Source: Puccinia triticina (lineage: Eukaryota; Basidiomycota; Pucciniomycetes; Pucciniales; Pucciniaceae). From it: a stretch of DNA of 64,000 nt. Below the pieces are notes generated by a model, which saw only the letters and a list, made by a program, of their open reading frames with translations, had not been told where the DNA came from and ran no database searches. Position numbers and translations under genes: made by a program. The stretch is taken from NCBI RefSeq assembly GCF_026914185.1, contig NC_070571.1, forward strand, positions 124,001 to 188,000, given 5' to 3'. Shown one piece after another: positions 1 to 11,008 of this stretch (positions within the stretch are counted from its first letter, which is position 1; each line of letters starts with the position of its first letter).

Positions 1-3000
1 CGAGTTCACGAACAAAGTGTAGGCGGATCGACATATGTTTGGTTCTGAAGCTATTCTGTGAAGTTTTGCTTTTGGCCAAGTCAATCGCCCCTTTGTTGTC
101 CACCATAACCTGAATTTGCTGCACTTCAGGGCGAATCTTGACTTCAGAGATTAGATTTGATAACCAGGCGAGTTCTCGGCCGAGGTCGGAGAGTGCCTTG
201 TACTCAGCCTCTGTCGTTGACAAGGAGACAGTTGCCTGCTTGGACAATTTCCAGGCCAACAGATGGGTACCCGACATGATCGCAAATCCGGTGGAAGAGC
301 GGCGAGTGTCGGGGCAGTTCCCCCAGTCTGCGTCAACGTAGGCCTTCAGAGCATTGTTCTGGTTCTTGGTGTAAGTGAGACCGAGGTTGCGAGTGCCGGA
401 AAGATACCTGTACACCTGTACTGCGGCATGATAGTGCAGCATACCCGGCGATTCAAGGTACTGCGACAGCGAGCTCACAGTGTAGGCAATGTCCGGGCGC
501 GTCAAAACGCTGAGGTAGTTCAGAGAGCTGATAAGCGCGCGATAGTTGACGCCGGTCTTACGGAAATCAGCTATTTCTTGCTGTGTTGCTTTCCTGAGAT
601 ACGCCTTTGGATTAAGCGGACAGGTGGCTGGGTGGAGTTTGTCAAAACCAAATTCTTCCAGTTTACGATTGATGAACTGAGATTGGTTGATTTGGATGGC
701 TCCGGCAGACCGCTTGATGTTCATTCCAAGCAAGAATTCGGCTTCGCCCATATACTTTATTTTGAATTCAGCCTCCATCTCCTCCTTGAACTTTAAAGGA
801 TTCTTGCTGACAAAGACCAAATCATCTACATGCGCAAAGACATATGTATCTTCTCGGCCTGGAACTCCGCGTCGGTAGAAGACACAGGGATCGGCGATTG
901 AAATTGTGAAGCCAATAGTCTTCAGATAGCTTGACAGACGATTGTACCACACTAAGGGCGCTTGTCGAAGACCGTAAATCGCCTTCTTCAATTCTAGAAC
1001 GGTGTTCGGCGGAAAATCAAGACCTGGAGGTGGTAATAGTGTCACCTTGTCTTCAAGAGGGCACGTAAGAAATGCGCTCCGCACGTCGAGTTGATGGATT
1101 GCGAGGTTGTTGTCCACCGCAAAAGAAATGAATAGTCGAAGGGCGCAAGGACGGCCAGTAGGGGCAAATCGCGATTCAAAGTTCACTCCATGAGTCTGCC
1201 GAAAGCCCTGCGCACAGATTCGCGCCTTAAACTCCGTAACTTGATTATCTGGGCCGAGTTTCTTTCAAAACGCCCAAGTGGCAGGAATGGGGTTATCGGC
1301 AGGCTGCCGAGCTCGCTGCAACCAGACATCATGCTGCATCATGTTGGCGGCCTCCTTCAACTCAGCTTCCTTCCAGTCAAGAGACTCATTTGAGCGCATG
1401 GCCTGCTTGTGATTAGCTAGATCGGCCGACACAGTGGTGTGGAACAGTTGTCGACAGCTGTGGTTGCAAATGTTAGCCGGATCGATATCACTTGTGATTT
1501 GCGTGGGGTGCCTGGGACCGATGACCTTAATGCGCCTGGCTTGCTGAGTCTGTTGAAAAGAGTCTTCATCTTGAGGGCGTGCAGACTCTTCGACATCAGA
1601 TAGTCGCTCTTCATCTTCCAGTCGAGGGCCTGGAGCCAGTTCTTCCAGGATCCGATTAATGTCATCAGCCTCCTCACGCTCGTCCTCTTCCGCTTGCAGC
1701 TGGTCTACCAGTTCTTGTTCTTCTGAAAAGGGCAGAGGTTCAGACGAGGCGAAGGATGGCAGCTTGTTGATGCCGTAGGCGTTATGACTTTTGTGCAAGG
1801 CCGCACATTCCGGGAAAGTCGACTCATCGAAATGAACTTGTTTCGAGGTGACGATAGTTCTGTCTTCCGGTCGATATATTTGATAGGAAGAGAAGTCATT
1901 ATCATAGCCTAGCATTACGCCATCCCACGCTATGGGGCCAAACTTTTGACCTCTATTTTGCTTGGGCTTGACAATCCAAGCACGACAACCGAATGGTCTG
2001 AAGAACTTCAAGTTGGGCTTCATTTGAAACATAAGCTCGATCGGTGATGCTTGACTTCTGGACAGGGAGGGCAAGCTGTTGGTGGTTGCTGTGGCCGCTT
2101 TTACCGCCTCGCCCCACCATTCAGGGGCAATGTTGGCCTGCATCATCTGCGTCCGCGTCATTTCGATGACCGTGCGATTGGCCCTTTCGGCGAATCCGTT
2201 GTGCTGCGGAGTATAAGGTGGCGAAACATGATGTTGAATGCCGGCCTCTTTCAGAATCTCACCGAGCTGCTTGCTGACAAACTCGCCTCCGCCGTCAGTG
2301 ATCAGTCGCTTGACCGCCTTGCCGGTTTGATTCTCAAAGAACTTTTTAAACTCGAGTATGGCCGACATAGCACCGCTCTTCTCCTTCAGAACTTCTGTGT
2401 GAATGTAACCAGAATATTGATTGACAATGGTCAGGAAATAGCGGGCCCCGCTGTTGGTAGCCGGAGAAATAGGGCCCACTAAGTCTGCATGAACGGTGTC
2501 GAGAGGTGCTGGTGCTGCCTTGAAGTGACTGTTAAAAGGCAGTCGCGTGATCTTCCCTTTCATGCATGCGTCACACGCCTTCGTCTCCTTGGTTGCTAAG
2601 GCCTTGCCAAGCATCGTTTCAATGCGCTTTCTGCTCGCATGTCCCATGCGGCGATGCCAGCGTTCAAACTCACTCATTTTTGAGGCGGATTTGACTTTGG
2701 TTAGATTTGCCATTGGCTGCTCTTGGAGATCACGGAGACCAACTATTTCAAAGATAGAGTTTGAGGTGTCGACCGTAAGGGAGCTAAGGTTGTCTATCTT
2801 GACTTCGAAACCGTTCGGGGATGGCGTGATTGCGGCATGGCTCTCCAGTAGCTGCGCGAAGGATATGAGACTTCGCGTCAAATTCGGGACGTAGAGGGCA
2901 TCCTTCAGTACAAGGGTTGCTCCATTGGTGAAACGTAGCGTTGTGTTGCCCTTCGCGACGGCAAAGAGCTCCTTCTGGTCCCATTTGTTGCCAGTGGCTA

Positions 3001-3472
3001 TGCTAACTCGGACCGGCGAAGACGTGTCGAAGAGCTCATAGGAGTTGAGCATATGGTGACTAGCTCCCGAATCGAGAACCATTCGCAGTTGCTCGCCGTC
3101 ACCTTCCGCTCCGGTCAGGTAGCCAAATGCAGGTCGCACAATATTGGCAGACGAGCTTGCCTTGGTTGCGGCCGTTGTTACAAGGCCCGTGGGCGGATTT
3201 TGGCGTGCTTTCTTGTATAAGCCGGGGTGCAGAGTCCAACATTCTTCTTCCGGGTGGCCAGACAATGGGTTGTGCTTATGGTCACAACAGGCATTTGGGT
3301 TGGGACAACGCTTTCTTGAGTTATTGCCCCGGTTTGCAAATTGAGAGGCCTGAGTAGCTAGGGCAGTAGTGGAGCTTCCGAGACTAGTGTCGCCTCGATC
3401 CATAGTTGCGGTGACAGCGTCGTGGTGTGCTATATCCCGCAGCTTAGCAATGATGTGCTTCGGGTTGGCCAA
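1..3472 (-). pseudogene. Copia-1 Pol: zinc knuckle, protease, integrase, RT, RNase H (downstream part)
   Basis: Counting from 3472 (codon 1 is a TTG at the insertion point, not a real start), there is a Cys/His-rich knuckle-like segment at residues 56-82, an aspartic protease motif DSGASHHML at 134, a GAG-pre-integrase zinc-binding segment (HRRMGH ... CDACMKGK) near 273-306, and an integrase core with HADLVGP, ITDGGGEF and GFAERANRT supplying D, D and E. After a TGA at 1265-1267 the same frame stays open to position 1 and encodes RT (YGLRQAP, AHVDDL) and RNase H (VDADWG, TTEAEYKAL). The stop replaces a residue expected to be basic in the WVF(R/K) motif, so CGA to TGA is the likely change. The C-terminus lies outside the window. 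Confidence 0.93.
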
Positions 3473-3800
3473 TGTAAGAGCCGAAGCTCTTCACTGGGCT
3501 AGAGGGTTGGCACAGGGGAGACGAGGGTCTCAGGAGTTCTGATACCAACGTGGGGCTTGTATTGCACGTCTAGCTCAGGAGAGATGAGTAGTCAGTCGGG
3601 ATCTCTGCTCTATATACAACTAAGTGGAAGGGAAATGGAAGAATGAAAAGGGGAGGCTCACCTAGCTCAGGAGAGATGAGTAGTCAGTTGGGATCTCTGC
3701 TGAGCTAGGATGAGACCGGGGAACAGGCTATATCGGATCGAAGTGGAGTCTTGTGAAAGGCTTGTGAAATCCGCGGCGCCTCCGGCGCGGGGGTTTTACA
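3473..3800 (-). repeat. TR-GAG 3' LTR
   Basis: 328-bp LTR, near-identical to 6427-6759. It holds an internal pair of TAGCTCAGGAGAGATGAG repeats and a TATA-like CTATATACAA (plus strand). Left neighbour is the GCCAA duplication. Confidence 0.92.
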
Positions 3801-6189
3801 GTCTCCCCCCCTATATTGAAAGGGAAGGAAGCTTGAGTGGTTGATTGGGACAAGGGCGGTTGAGCGGCACAACGGTATTTTTGTTGGGTCGCAGAGGAGG
3901 ATGGTCGCGAGCTTGCAGTGGTTGGAGCAGTGGAAGGCGGTGCGGTGGGGCGCGTCGCGGGGGGCTTTGGTTGGTCGCGAGTGTTTTTAGTGGAAACGGG
4001 CTTTTTGGTTGGGTGGGTAGCGGACAATTTGATGGTCGGGTCTATTGCGCAGACAAAAAATGTTGGAATTTTTGAATGGAGTCGGATGGTGAGCGTTCTA
4101 TCGTGTGGAGTCAGGCCGATTGTCGGCGCTAGGGGTCGCCGGTGCAATCCTGGTGGTTCAATCCTCCGACCTGTATGAACAGCGCCTCGTAAGCACCTAC
4201 CAGCGTGGAACTGATGGAGTCTCGTCTGCCGGGGTGAACGGGGCCGGACGTACCCATCATCAGCCGAATCATCTTCGGTGAACTCCGCCGCCAGCTCGTC
4301 GAGCAAGGCCGGGTTAAATCCTGGGTAGTCCAGCATGAGCGCCTCGCCTTCCATGAAGGCTTGGCGTTCCGCTTCAATGATTGAATCCGTTGCTGTAGCA
4401 GCAACGGAGGCGAAGGACGAGCCGGGCGGTCCGACGCCTGTGTTGTCACGGAGGGAGGACTCTATGTTGTCAACCGTTGTTATTACCGCCGCATGATACT
4501 CATCAAAGTCGGTGTCGTCGTCAATCACGGCCATTGGGTCCAGCAAGTCGTCCCCCTGGTCGGCGACTGCCGCTTCTCCTGCCGGTTTACCAGTTGGGCG
4601 CCCAGGTTGTGAGAACCCGACCTTGGCTCCGGTTGCCTGCGGTTTGTTCCACGCCCTGGGGGCCACGTAGTCTGCTGGCTTAGGAGGCACGATGAAGGAG
4701 GGAGGAACGTTGACGGGGCCGCGGTAGGCCGGACCAGGGCAAGTGCCGGCTGCGTTGCCGCAATATTGTTTGCAATGATGGCACTTACCCACCGAGTCCA
4801 GGTACAAGTGGATCCGCCAGATGTATTCCTCTCGGGGCAAGGAGCTCAGGGTTGATCCTTGTTGAGCTGTCGAGTTTGATCCTCCAAAACGGGAGCGTGG
4901 GGTCTTCTTAGGCATTGCGTCGTAACAGTTCCCTACCCTCCTGACAAATTCTTTGAATTTGAACTCCTCTGGCTTGAGTATGTCCAGCTTCTTGACTTCA
5001 TTCTCAAGCTCTTGGGGAAGACCAAATGTCATCCCCTCCGCGAGCTGGAAGTCGGTGAGTGAGGTGCCGTTGAAGTTAATCATCCGCTGGAGCGTCCGCG
5101 CGCGGGTTGTGTACTGATTAAAGGACTCGGAGTCCATCATCTTGAGGTAGCGGACCTCTCTCTGAAGGTCGGAAAACCATTGTGACGGTAGTGCCGCGTC
5201 GAACAGATCTGCCTTTACTTCAGCCCAAGATCTTCCAGTCATCTTCTGCGCCTCGGCTTGAAAGAAGGACAAGAGGTTCGTTTCCGAAATTAGACGGCCG
5301 ATGATGAGGAGTTTGTCGTGGTCGTTGGTGACGTGAAGAAGATCTCCACGGCGTTGATCCAAAGTAGAAAAGGCTCTACCTCCATGTAGGGACCTACGTA
5401 CTTCGGCGCATCGGTTGTGTTGAATCGACGGTGATCCACTCGGTCCCTTGGTGTAGCTGTGAACCGACCCAAAGCCAGGGAGCTATCCAGGAGGCTTGCG
5501 AATGCCTCCTCCAGTCAGGCTGTACGATTGGCGGCGGCCTCCTCAGCTCTCGCCAGACGGGCCGCATATTCCACCCTACCCGCGTGAGCCTGAGTAATGC
5601 TGGCGTGTTGGGAGGACATCAGCATCTTCATGCAATCCCTTGTGGAGAGGCTGCTGGATGGTGGGGGTGGCGGCGGGGGGGGGGGGTCAGTTTGGAACCC
5701 TGTTTTGGGGTCTGTTGGTTGGCCTGAGTCCTTCGGCTTGGTTTCCTGTCCCGCTCCAGGATCTCCCGAGGCGCCCGTCGTAGTCGTGTTCGGCGGGGCT
5801 TGGAGGCTAGAGTCGGTCATGGAGGGGGGAATCATTGGGGAGGAGTCTTCCGCCGGGTCCTGCGGGTCCGGGCCGGGTGTGGGGAGTGGTTCTTGAGGGT
5901 CTACCGTGAGGGCGAGTTGTACACCAGAAGGGAGCGACGCTGGTGCGGAGCCTACTATCAGTGGAGCAAACGCGTGGGGCGCGATCGATTCAGTTTCCGT
6001 GGCTTCTAGGGGACTGTTGAGTTGGGCCGCGGTCGACGCCGCTTGCTGAAGCCTCCTTTGTTCGGCTCGTGCCCGCCGTAGGATATCCTCGGGATCGGTC
6101 AAGGGAAGGAGTTGATCAGACGAAATCGTTCGTCGAGTGGACATGAGCTGTCCACCGTTGAGTGAGGAGAAGAAGTTGTAGATTGGCAA
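3801..6189 (-). pseudogene. Gag-like protein of TR-GAG, disrupted
   Basis: Three minus-strand frames make up one Gag. The N-terminal part (5515-6189, ATG at 6189) has a coiled region LRRARAEQRRLQQAA and a proline run, and ends at an in-frame TGA (5515-5517) with the frame open beyond it (...LEEAFASLLDSS..., ...KYVGPYMEVEPFLLWINAVEIFF). An indel near 5335 shifts to the frame 3728-5362, which contains a capsid-like domain of the retrotransposon-gag type (AQKMTGRSWAEVKADLF, VRYLKMMDSESFNQY) and a Cys-rich CHHCKQYCGNAAGTC segment where a zinc knuckle would lie. The acidic C-terminal part ends in low-complexity sequence running into the LTR. No protease or pol motif follows. The TGA again fits CGA to TGA. 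Confidence 0.8.
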
Positions 6190-6426
6190 CTTTGGCTGGG
6201 GTCAAGAGGAAGAGTTAGGAGAACTCGATGAGTCCAGGAGTTCGTGAGTTCGGGAAAAAAAATGCGGGCAGTTCGGTAGTTTGTTTAGTTCGTGTAGTCC
6301 ACGCAACGGAGTAGTCAAGATCCCGTCGTCAGTCGAACGGGTCCATTGCGATCAAGTTCGGAATGAGTCAAGAGAAAGGAAGAAGAAGAAAAAAAAAAAT
6401 CCTTCGTCGGGATCAGAAAAAAAAAG

Positions 6427-6759
6427 TGTAAGAGCCGAAGCTCTTCACTGGGCTAGAGGGTTGGCACAGGGGAGACGAGGGTCTCAGGAGTTCTGATACC
6501 AACGTGGGGCTTGTATTGCACGTCTAGCTCAGGAGAGATGAGTAGTCAGTCGGGATCTCTGCTCTATATACAACTAATTAGAGTGGAAGGGAAATGGAAG
6601 AATGAAAAGGGGAGGCTCACCTAGCTCAGGAGAGATGAGTAGTCAGTCAGGATCTCTGCTGAGCTAGGATGAGACCGGGGAACAGGCTATATCGGATCGA
6701 AGTGGAGTCTTGTGAAAGGCTTGTGAAATCCGCGGCGCCTCCGCCGCGGGGGTTTTACA
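6427..6759 (-). repeat. TR-GAG 5' LTR
   Basis: 333-bp LTR followed on the right by the GCCAA duplication at 6760-6764. Internal sequence next to it (6400-6426) is A-rich on the plus strand; I do not recognise the primer-binding site. Confidence 0.92.
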
Positions 6760-6764
6760 GCCAA

Positions 6765-7325
6765 AAGTTCGGCGTTACTGATGAGCGTCACCATTAGTGA
6801 GGGCCTTTTTCTTGAAATGCGGGCAATAATCGTGCAGCTGAGAATAGTAGCTGGCACGTCAAGACCCATGGCAGCAAATTCAGCGAGCATGGCTTCAAGT
6901 CGAGTAATATATTGATTGATGTCGTTATCATATTGAATATCCTCCCATTTTCGCCAAGCGTGATAGATGGCGAGGACCAAGGAGGAAGCGTACTCATTCT
7001 TAAGCTCTTTCCAAATGGCGAGGGCGTCATGTATGTTCGCGTCGGTGATAATATGATTGTAGATATCATCCTTGACGTGGCCGCTGAGTATTGCTGCCGC
7101 TCAAACGTACTCTTGCTTCTGCTCTTGCGTTGCATTGGCCGGTAGTGGCTGCTCAATACATTTCATCAAACTCTTGACTGCTAGATAGGTTTTCACCTTC
7201 CTCTGCCAGATGGGAAAGTTGTTGCCATCAAAGGTTGGGCATTTGAACAGATCCCGTTCTTTGCTAGTGCTGGTGTTAGCGGCGGTGGATGAGGAAGAAA
7301 CTGGAGTTTGTCAAGTGCCTGCCAT
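6765..7325 (-). pseudogene. Copia-1 Gag, N-terminal part
   Basis: Start ATG at 7323-7325. The translation contains the segment CPTFDGNNFPIWQRKV followed by a helical region running up to the insertion point, which is typical of Copia UBN2/DUF4219-like Gag proteins. Two in-frame TGA codons lie at 7311-7313 (codon 5) and 7101-7103; both fit CGA to TGA. At 6764 the frame runs into the target duplication of the TR-GAG element and continues in Copia-1 at 3472. No zinc knuckle lies in this part; it follows in the downstream segment. The start is the first ATG after the putative primer-binding region and is plausible but unproven. Confidence 0.82.
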
Positions 7326-7342
7326 AGCGGTCTGCTCCTAGT

Positions 7343-8612
7343 TGCGATAGAGATCGTTGATTCGAGCGATCGAGACTGTAAATCTGTTAGGTTTTACACA
7401 ACTAAGAGAATTGTATTTCATGTAAGTTGAGGTCAATCCAACAGTTTTGGAGACAGAAAGATAAAATAGAAAACAGTTTTGTACCTAAGAGCAGATCCGC
7501 TGTAAGACTCAAAAGTGGTTGTGAAACCCTTTTGCTGAATGGAGAAGGGGATGATGGAGGTGCAAACTCTGCCCTTCTATACTATCAGATAACAAGACCC
7601 ACCAAGCTAAGCTTGGCAAGTTTTAATCAAGTGATAGGTCTGGTCTAGTTCCAGATGAAGTTGTTCGATGACAGGTATGTGAGATTTGAGAGTGAGTTCA
7701 GTAGTTATTTGCAAATATAAGGGTTGTAGTGATGGGTGAAGGTGATGGTAAGTGTGAAGGGTAGTATGTAAATAACTGGGGAATACTGAGCTGAGGGAAA
7801 AACAACTGGGGGAGGGAGCTCCTTATATAGACAAATGTGAGGGATTTTAGCTACAAGGGGGACCCTGGATGAGGGATTTTAGCTGGTGGGCTGCATACAA
7901 GTGGTGTCAGAAGATATTAAATACAGGCAGAAAGTGGGGTGAGAAATGAAAGATGATGTCATACTAATGCAAGGAGCGCATAAATGAAGCGGAGAATGTC
8001 AAATACAGAGGTACTTCATGCAAGGGGTGCATGAGTGGTGTCAGACTAATGCAAGGAGTGCAGAAATGGGGTCAGAAGACTGCATGCAGATGTAAGGGGG
8101 TGCATAAATGAAGCGGGGACATGTCAAATACAGAAGAAATGGGGTTGGTCCCCTGCATATGCAGTGGAGATAAGAGGGATAGAAAAGAGTATGTGTTTGG
8201 CTGGGGCTGAGTATGCGTATACCTGGGAAAGGTGACTTGAGGGGTGTGACAGGTTAATGACTGAGGCTGGCCGTGTCCATGAGGGTCCAAGAGGGTGTAA
8301 CTTCCAATCCTGCGGGGTTCCAGTGACGCTTCCAGTGGTGACTAGGGGTAAAATCGGCCGTAGAATCCATTTCTGAGGTCCATTTGGTGGTATCTTGAAG
8401 CCTAGGGTGAGTAAATATATGTATGAGAAAAAACTTTTGATTTTTCACTTTTCCATCTACCACACCGCTCGGTACTGAGATAATATAAAAGAAATCTTCT
8501 AAGGCTGCAATGCAGCTGAGGGAATCCACGGATTCTAGGGACTAACGAGACTGTAGACAACGTCAGTATTTGCACTCCATGAGATGCGTTGTTAATCAAA
8601 CAGCTCCTTACA
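7343..8612 (-). repeat. Inferred 5' LTR of Copia-1, split by a solo LTR
   Basis: On the minus strand a TG at about 8612 (TGTAAGGAGCTG...) and a CA at 7343 (...CTCTATCGCA), just upstream of gag, bracket a sequence with a TATA-like TTTTATATT at about 8488. Removing the solo LTR 7501-8464 leaves about 306 bp, close to the 299-bp LTRs of Copia-2. The 3' LTR is not available for comparison, so the borders are inferred. The adjacent segment 7329-7342 is the expected primer-binding region; I cannot match it to a tRNA with confidence. Confidence 0.45.
7501..8464 (+). repeat. Solo LTR G (964 bp), TSD CCGC
   Basis: Begins TGTAAGACTC and ends CATCTACCACA, with the perfect 4-bp duplication CCGC at 7497-7500 and 8465-8468. 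A TATA box (CTTATATAGAC, about 7824) is followed by GTGAGGGATTTTAGC copies, a promoter-proximal module shared with the LTRs at 12304, 29556 and 35138. No internal coding region is attached, hence solo. Confidence 0.75.
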
Positions 8613-8633
8613 TGGGCTTGAGTGTCTTGTATG

Positions 8634-9134
8634 TCAAGAATCACTGATGCGAGCTAGGAGAGATTTGGGACTGCAGTTATCTGTCGCAGTGCACAAGGAT
8701 AACTTTCAGTCTATGATCATTTATGACTAGGGCACTGCAGCGATGAACTCACCTCCGTTGTTGGGGTTGGTGATTCTATCGCCGAGGCTGGGACCGGTTC
8801 GATCTTGGGCGTCGGATACGAATGTGCTGTGAGATCGTGAAGATACTCAGATCAGCTCCTTCGATCCTAGCTGAGGCTATCCCAACGGACTCACATACCT
8901 TGTAGGTGTTTTGTCCTGTTTGGGTCGCTTAGGCGCTTCGTTGATTGCTGACGTGGCTAGAAAGTTTGGAGCGGAGGAATTAGCTTTAGCATCTTCCATC
9001 CGCCTGAGGGCGGCATGCATATTGCATGCGCCTGGGGGTCGCGCCGGCTCACTTTGGTCCCTTGTAGGGTTAGGTTTAGCTGCCTTGCGCTTCCTCTGAT
9101 TCGGGGATATACCCGAATCCTGACATACTTTACT
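8634..9134 (-). pseudogene. 3' part of an intron-containing gene of unknown function
   Basis: Three exons join in frame on the minus strand: 8899-9134 (open frame after an upstream TAG at 9135-9137), 8753-8826, and 8634-8680 ending in TGA. The two introns (8827-8898 and 8681-8752) are each 72 nt with GTATGT...CACAG and GTGAGT...GACAG borders, and all phases agree. The product is basic and low in structure (PNQRKRKAAKPNPTRDQ, ...DRTGPSLGDRITNPNNG, ends ARISDS). I recognise no domain. A possible internal start is the ATG at 9018-9020; otherwise the 5' exons are missing. The gene ends 22 bp from the inferred edge of Copia-1. Its 5' side faces another truncated gene 140 bp away, leaving no room for a promoter and first exon for both. 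Confidence 0.5.
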
Positions 9135-9164
9135 CTACAGGCTTGGTTATCGTAGAGTAAAGTA
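9126..9164. other. 13-bp perfect stem-loop between two divergent gene remnants
   Basis: TACTTTACTCTAC (9126-9138) and GTAGAGTAAAGTA (9152-9164) are exact reverse complements around a 13-nt loop. It sits at the junction where both flanking gene remnants lose their 5' ends. Confidence 0.6.
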
Positions 9165-9274
9165 GCGACCCACCGTTGGTAGAAGGGATTTGTGACAATT
9201 AATGTAAGTGCACATATCAGTATTGCGTAGGTGTGGGAAGGCCTCCGAAATTAATTTCGTGAGTTGTTTTGTAG

Positions 9275-9810
9275 TCGGACCCCTGTAGACAAAAGGGACC
9301 CAATGGAGCTTTTTCCCTCGACAATGGCTGGTTGAGTTATTGCAACAAGCCAGACGGCACGTGAGTATAGATCTTTATTTTTCTTCTGGTGGAAGCATTC
9401 ATTGTATAATTTTGCGCTGACCGATTGGGCTTTGTGGCGGCAGAATGATGAACGTAATCTACAACAACCATGGTGATTCTGGAAATAAATTTTACAATGC
9501 TAAACTGTTGGTTGAAAAGTACCAGATAACAGCGGAGTTTATCACCAAGCAGGCAGTAGAATGCGCCAAGCTAGGCAAAGGGCTTGATTATGATCCATAT
9601 GCAGACGGGTGAGTTAACATGCTAGAAACCTAAAGATGGGTACCCAAGAAAGACACTGATTGGGTTGTGATTGGATTGGTGGGCTTTCATAGAACCAATT
9701 TGTCCATGGACAAAAACGCGCCCTGTTTGATTAATTTACCAGTCTGCGACACCAGCGCTCACGGTAAGAGCACTCGAGCCAGATACCTTACCTCCATTTT
9801 CACCTGCTGA
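9275..9810 (+). pseudogene. 3' part of an intron-containing gene encoding a Cys-containing protein
   Basis: Exons 9275-9360, 9444-9608 and 9693-9810 join in frame across introns of 83 and 84 nt (GTGAGT...GGCAG; GTGAGT...CATAG) to give 122 codons and a TGA at 9808-9810; total exon length is a multiple of three and all phases fit, so this is real gene structure. An acceptor TTTTGTAG precedes 9275, so at least one upstream exon existed; the candidate exon ending at 9203 is blocked by a TAG. The peptide (NGAFSLDNGWLSYCNKPDG, AEFITKQAVECAKLG, KNAPCLINLPVCDT) has six cysteines and no domain I recognise. Even cysteine number and size would suit a small secreted protein, but no signal peptide is visible, so that is only a guess. 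Confidence 0.55.
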
Positions 9811-10703
9811 CACAATGGAACTTGGCCTCTACCCAGTTGTTCACAAGAAGCGAAAACACACAACTACTCCCAAGGCATGCCAAGCAGGCGGAATGGTTTT
9901 CTAGCTCTGATGGAGCCCATTCCTTGCCGAAAACCCGTCCGAAAATCCTCCGACTCACTTTCACTAAACCTGTGCCGGTCATTGAGTGTACATACTTCCC
10001 TCAATGGCCGGCGCAGACAGGCCATTGAGGGGGGGCTAGTTTTGGCGTGGCAGGGTGTTCACTCCATACCAGCCTGGAGTGTTGGGTTGGGCACTCCAAA
10101 TGGGGGCTGGTTTTGGAGTGAACAATCCTCCACTCCAAAAATCTTGGAGTCGTCCGGAGTTCACACCTTTTTTGGTGTGCATCCAGCATTTTTTTGGCGT
10201 GCCTCAAGCCTGACCCTAAACATATGGCCTGGCCCTCTCTAGAGAGTGCCACAAATCCCCCCCTAGTGATTAATATTTTTTTTTTTTACATCATGGAGGA
10301 CACCTCCAAAAACACAATCCTTTTTGGAGGGGGCAAGTAATACCCCCTCTTTTGATCCATTGAAAAATAATACAGAAAAACCCCATCCTTCTTTTGGGGG
10401 AAGTTGCTGTGCACAAAGTATTTTTTGGCTTGCGCACACAGTGGGCTTGACGTTGGGGGACGGTTGATTCTATGGGTGAAGAGTTTTCTGCTGCTGCGCA
10501 AAGTAGGCCCGAAAAATAATTGCTGGGTTTCCCATCACAAAAAAGACACAAGAAATTTCTCAACCCAGCCTTCCAACAGCGGCAAAACTGTGTCCACAGG
10601 CTCAACACCCAGCCTGTGTCAAGTGCATGGGTCAAAAGTGATGGAAATGAGGGCCCCCAGCCCGCAGAAAAGGCTGCAGACCTGTAAGGGGTCCACTCTT
10701 TGC
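9811..10703. other. Non-coding repeats with short inverted motifs
   Basis: No supported gene. 10001-10260 is rich in GGAGTG/CACTCC inverted motifs and contains one copy of the CAATGGCCGG...GGCCATTGAGG hairpin seen elsewhere. The open frames here overlap on both strands and are not credible. Confidence 0.5.
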
Positions 10704-10708
10704 CACGC

Positions 10709-11008
10709 TGTAAGAGTCCTTCAAAAGGACTCTTCACTGGGCAGACACAAGGGTTGGCGCAAGGCCAATGAGGCTCAAAATTCTAGGAACCACTTATTTC
10801 TAACCCAGGAGAGAAGATCAGCTTCTCTCTCCTATTATGTACACTCTGAGAATGAAGAACAGAAAAGAAGGTGCTCACCTAACCCAGGAGAGAAGATCAG
10901 CTTCTCTCTGCTGAGTTAGGTGGGGCGCGGGGCAAGTCGAGTTAAGCACTCCCAGGTTGCTGATGTAATCTGGTTGCGATCTTCATGTGAAACTTCCGGG
11001 TCTTCACA
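10709..11008 (+). repeat. Solo LTR related to the TR-GAG LTR, TSD CACGC
   Basis: 300 bp beginning TGTAAGAGTCCTTC and ending CTTCACA, with the perfect 5-bp duplication CACGC at 10704-10708 and 11009-11013. It shares with the TR-GAG LTR the opening TGTAAGAG, the CTCTTCACTGGGC motif and a duplicated CCCAGGAGAGAAGATCAG segment in the place of TAGCTCAGGAGAGATGAG. Orientation is given relative to that resemblance as written on the plus strand. Confidence 0.8.

Larger units (their letters stand above)
3473..6759 (-). mobile_element. TR-GAG: gag-only LTR retrotransposon inside Copia-1
   Basis: Two LTRs (3473-3800, 328 bp; 6427-6759, 333 bp) flank 2.6 kb that encodes a Gag-like protein on the minus strand and no protease, RT or integrase. 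The 5-bp target duplication GCCAA is perfect at 3468-3472 and 6760-6764. LTR ends are TGTAAAAC...CTCTTACA in element orientation. A purine tract (GGGGGGGAGAC, 3801-3811) abuts the 3' LTR, as expected for plus-strand priming. The LTRs differ by about three substitutions and a 5-bp indel, so insertion is fairly recent and later than Copia-1. Absence of pol with retained gag matches the TR-GAG class of non-autonomous elements; a pol-bearing relative must supply the enzymes. Confidence 0.9.
1..8612 (-). mobile_element. Copia-1: Ty1/Copia retrotransposon, interrupted, 3' end outside window
   Basis: The element reads on the minus strand from an inferred 5' LTR (7343-8612) through gag (from 7325) and pol to position 1, where it leaves the window inside the RNase H domain. 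Two later insertions interrupt it: the gag-only LTR element at 3473-6759 and a solo LTR at 7501-8464. Removing the first and one copy of its 5-bp duplication GCCAA rejoins the frame as ...AELLA-NPKHI..., so this is one Copia polyprotein, not two genes. Domain order gag, protease, integrase, reverse transcriptase, RNase H is that of Pseudoviridae-type elements. Three in-frame TGA codons make it inactive. The 3' LTR is not in the window, so its target duplication cannot be tested. Confidence 0.9.

Noticed and set aside
7497..8468. 5-bp duplications ending in CCAC for the solo LTR families
   Set aside because: With 5 bp the first base mismatches in most copies and is always A on the right side, which is explained if the LTR ends in CA and the duplication is 4 bp.
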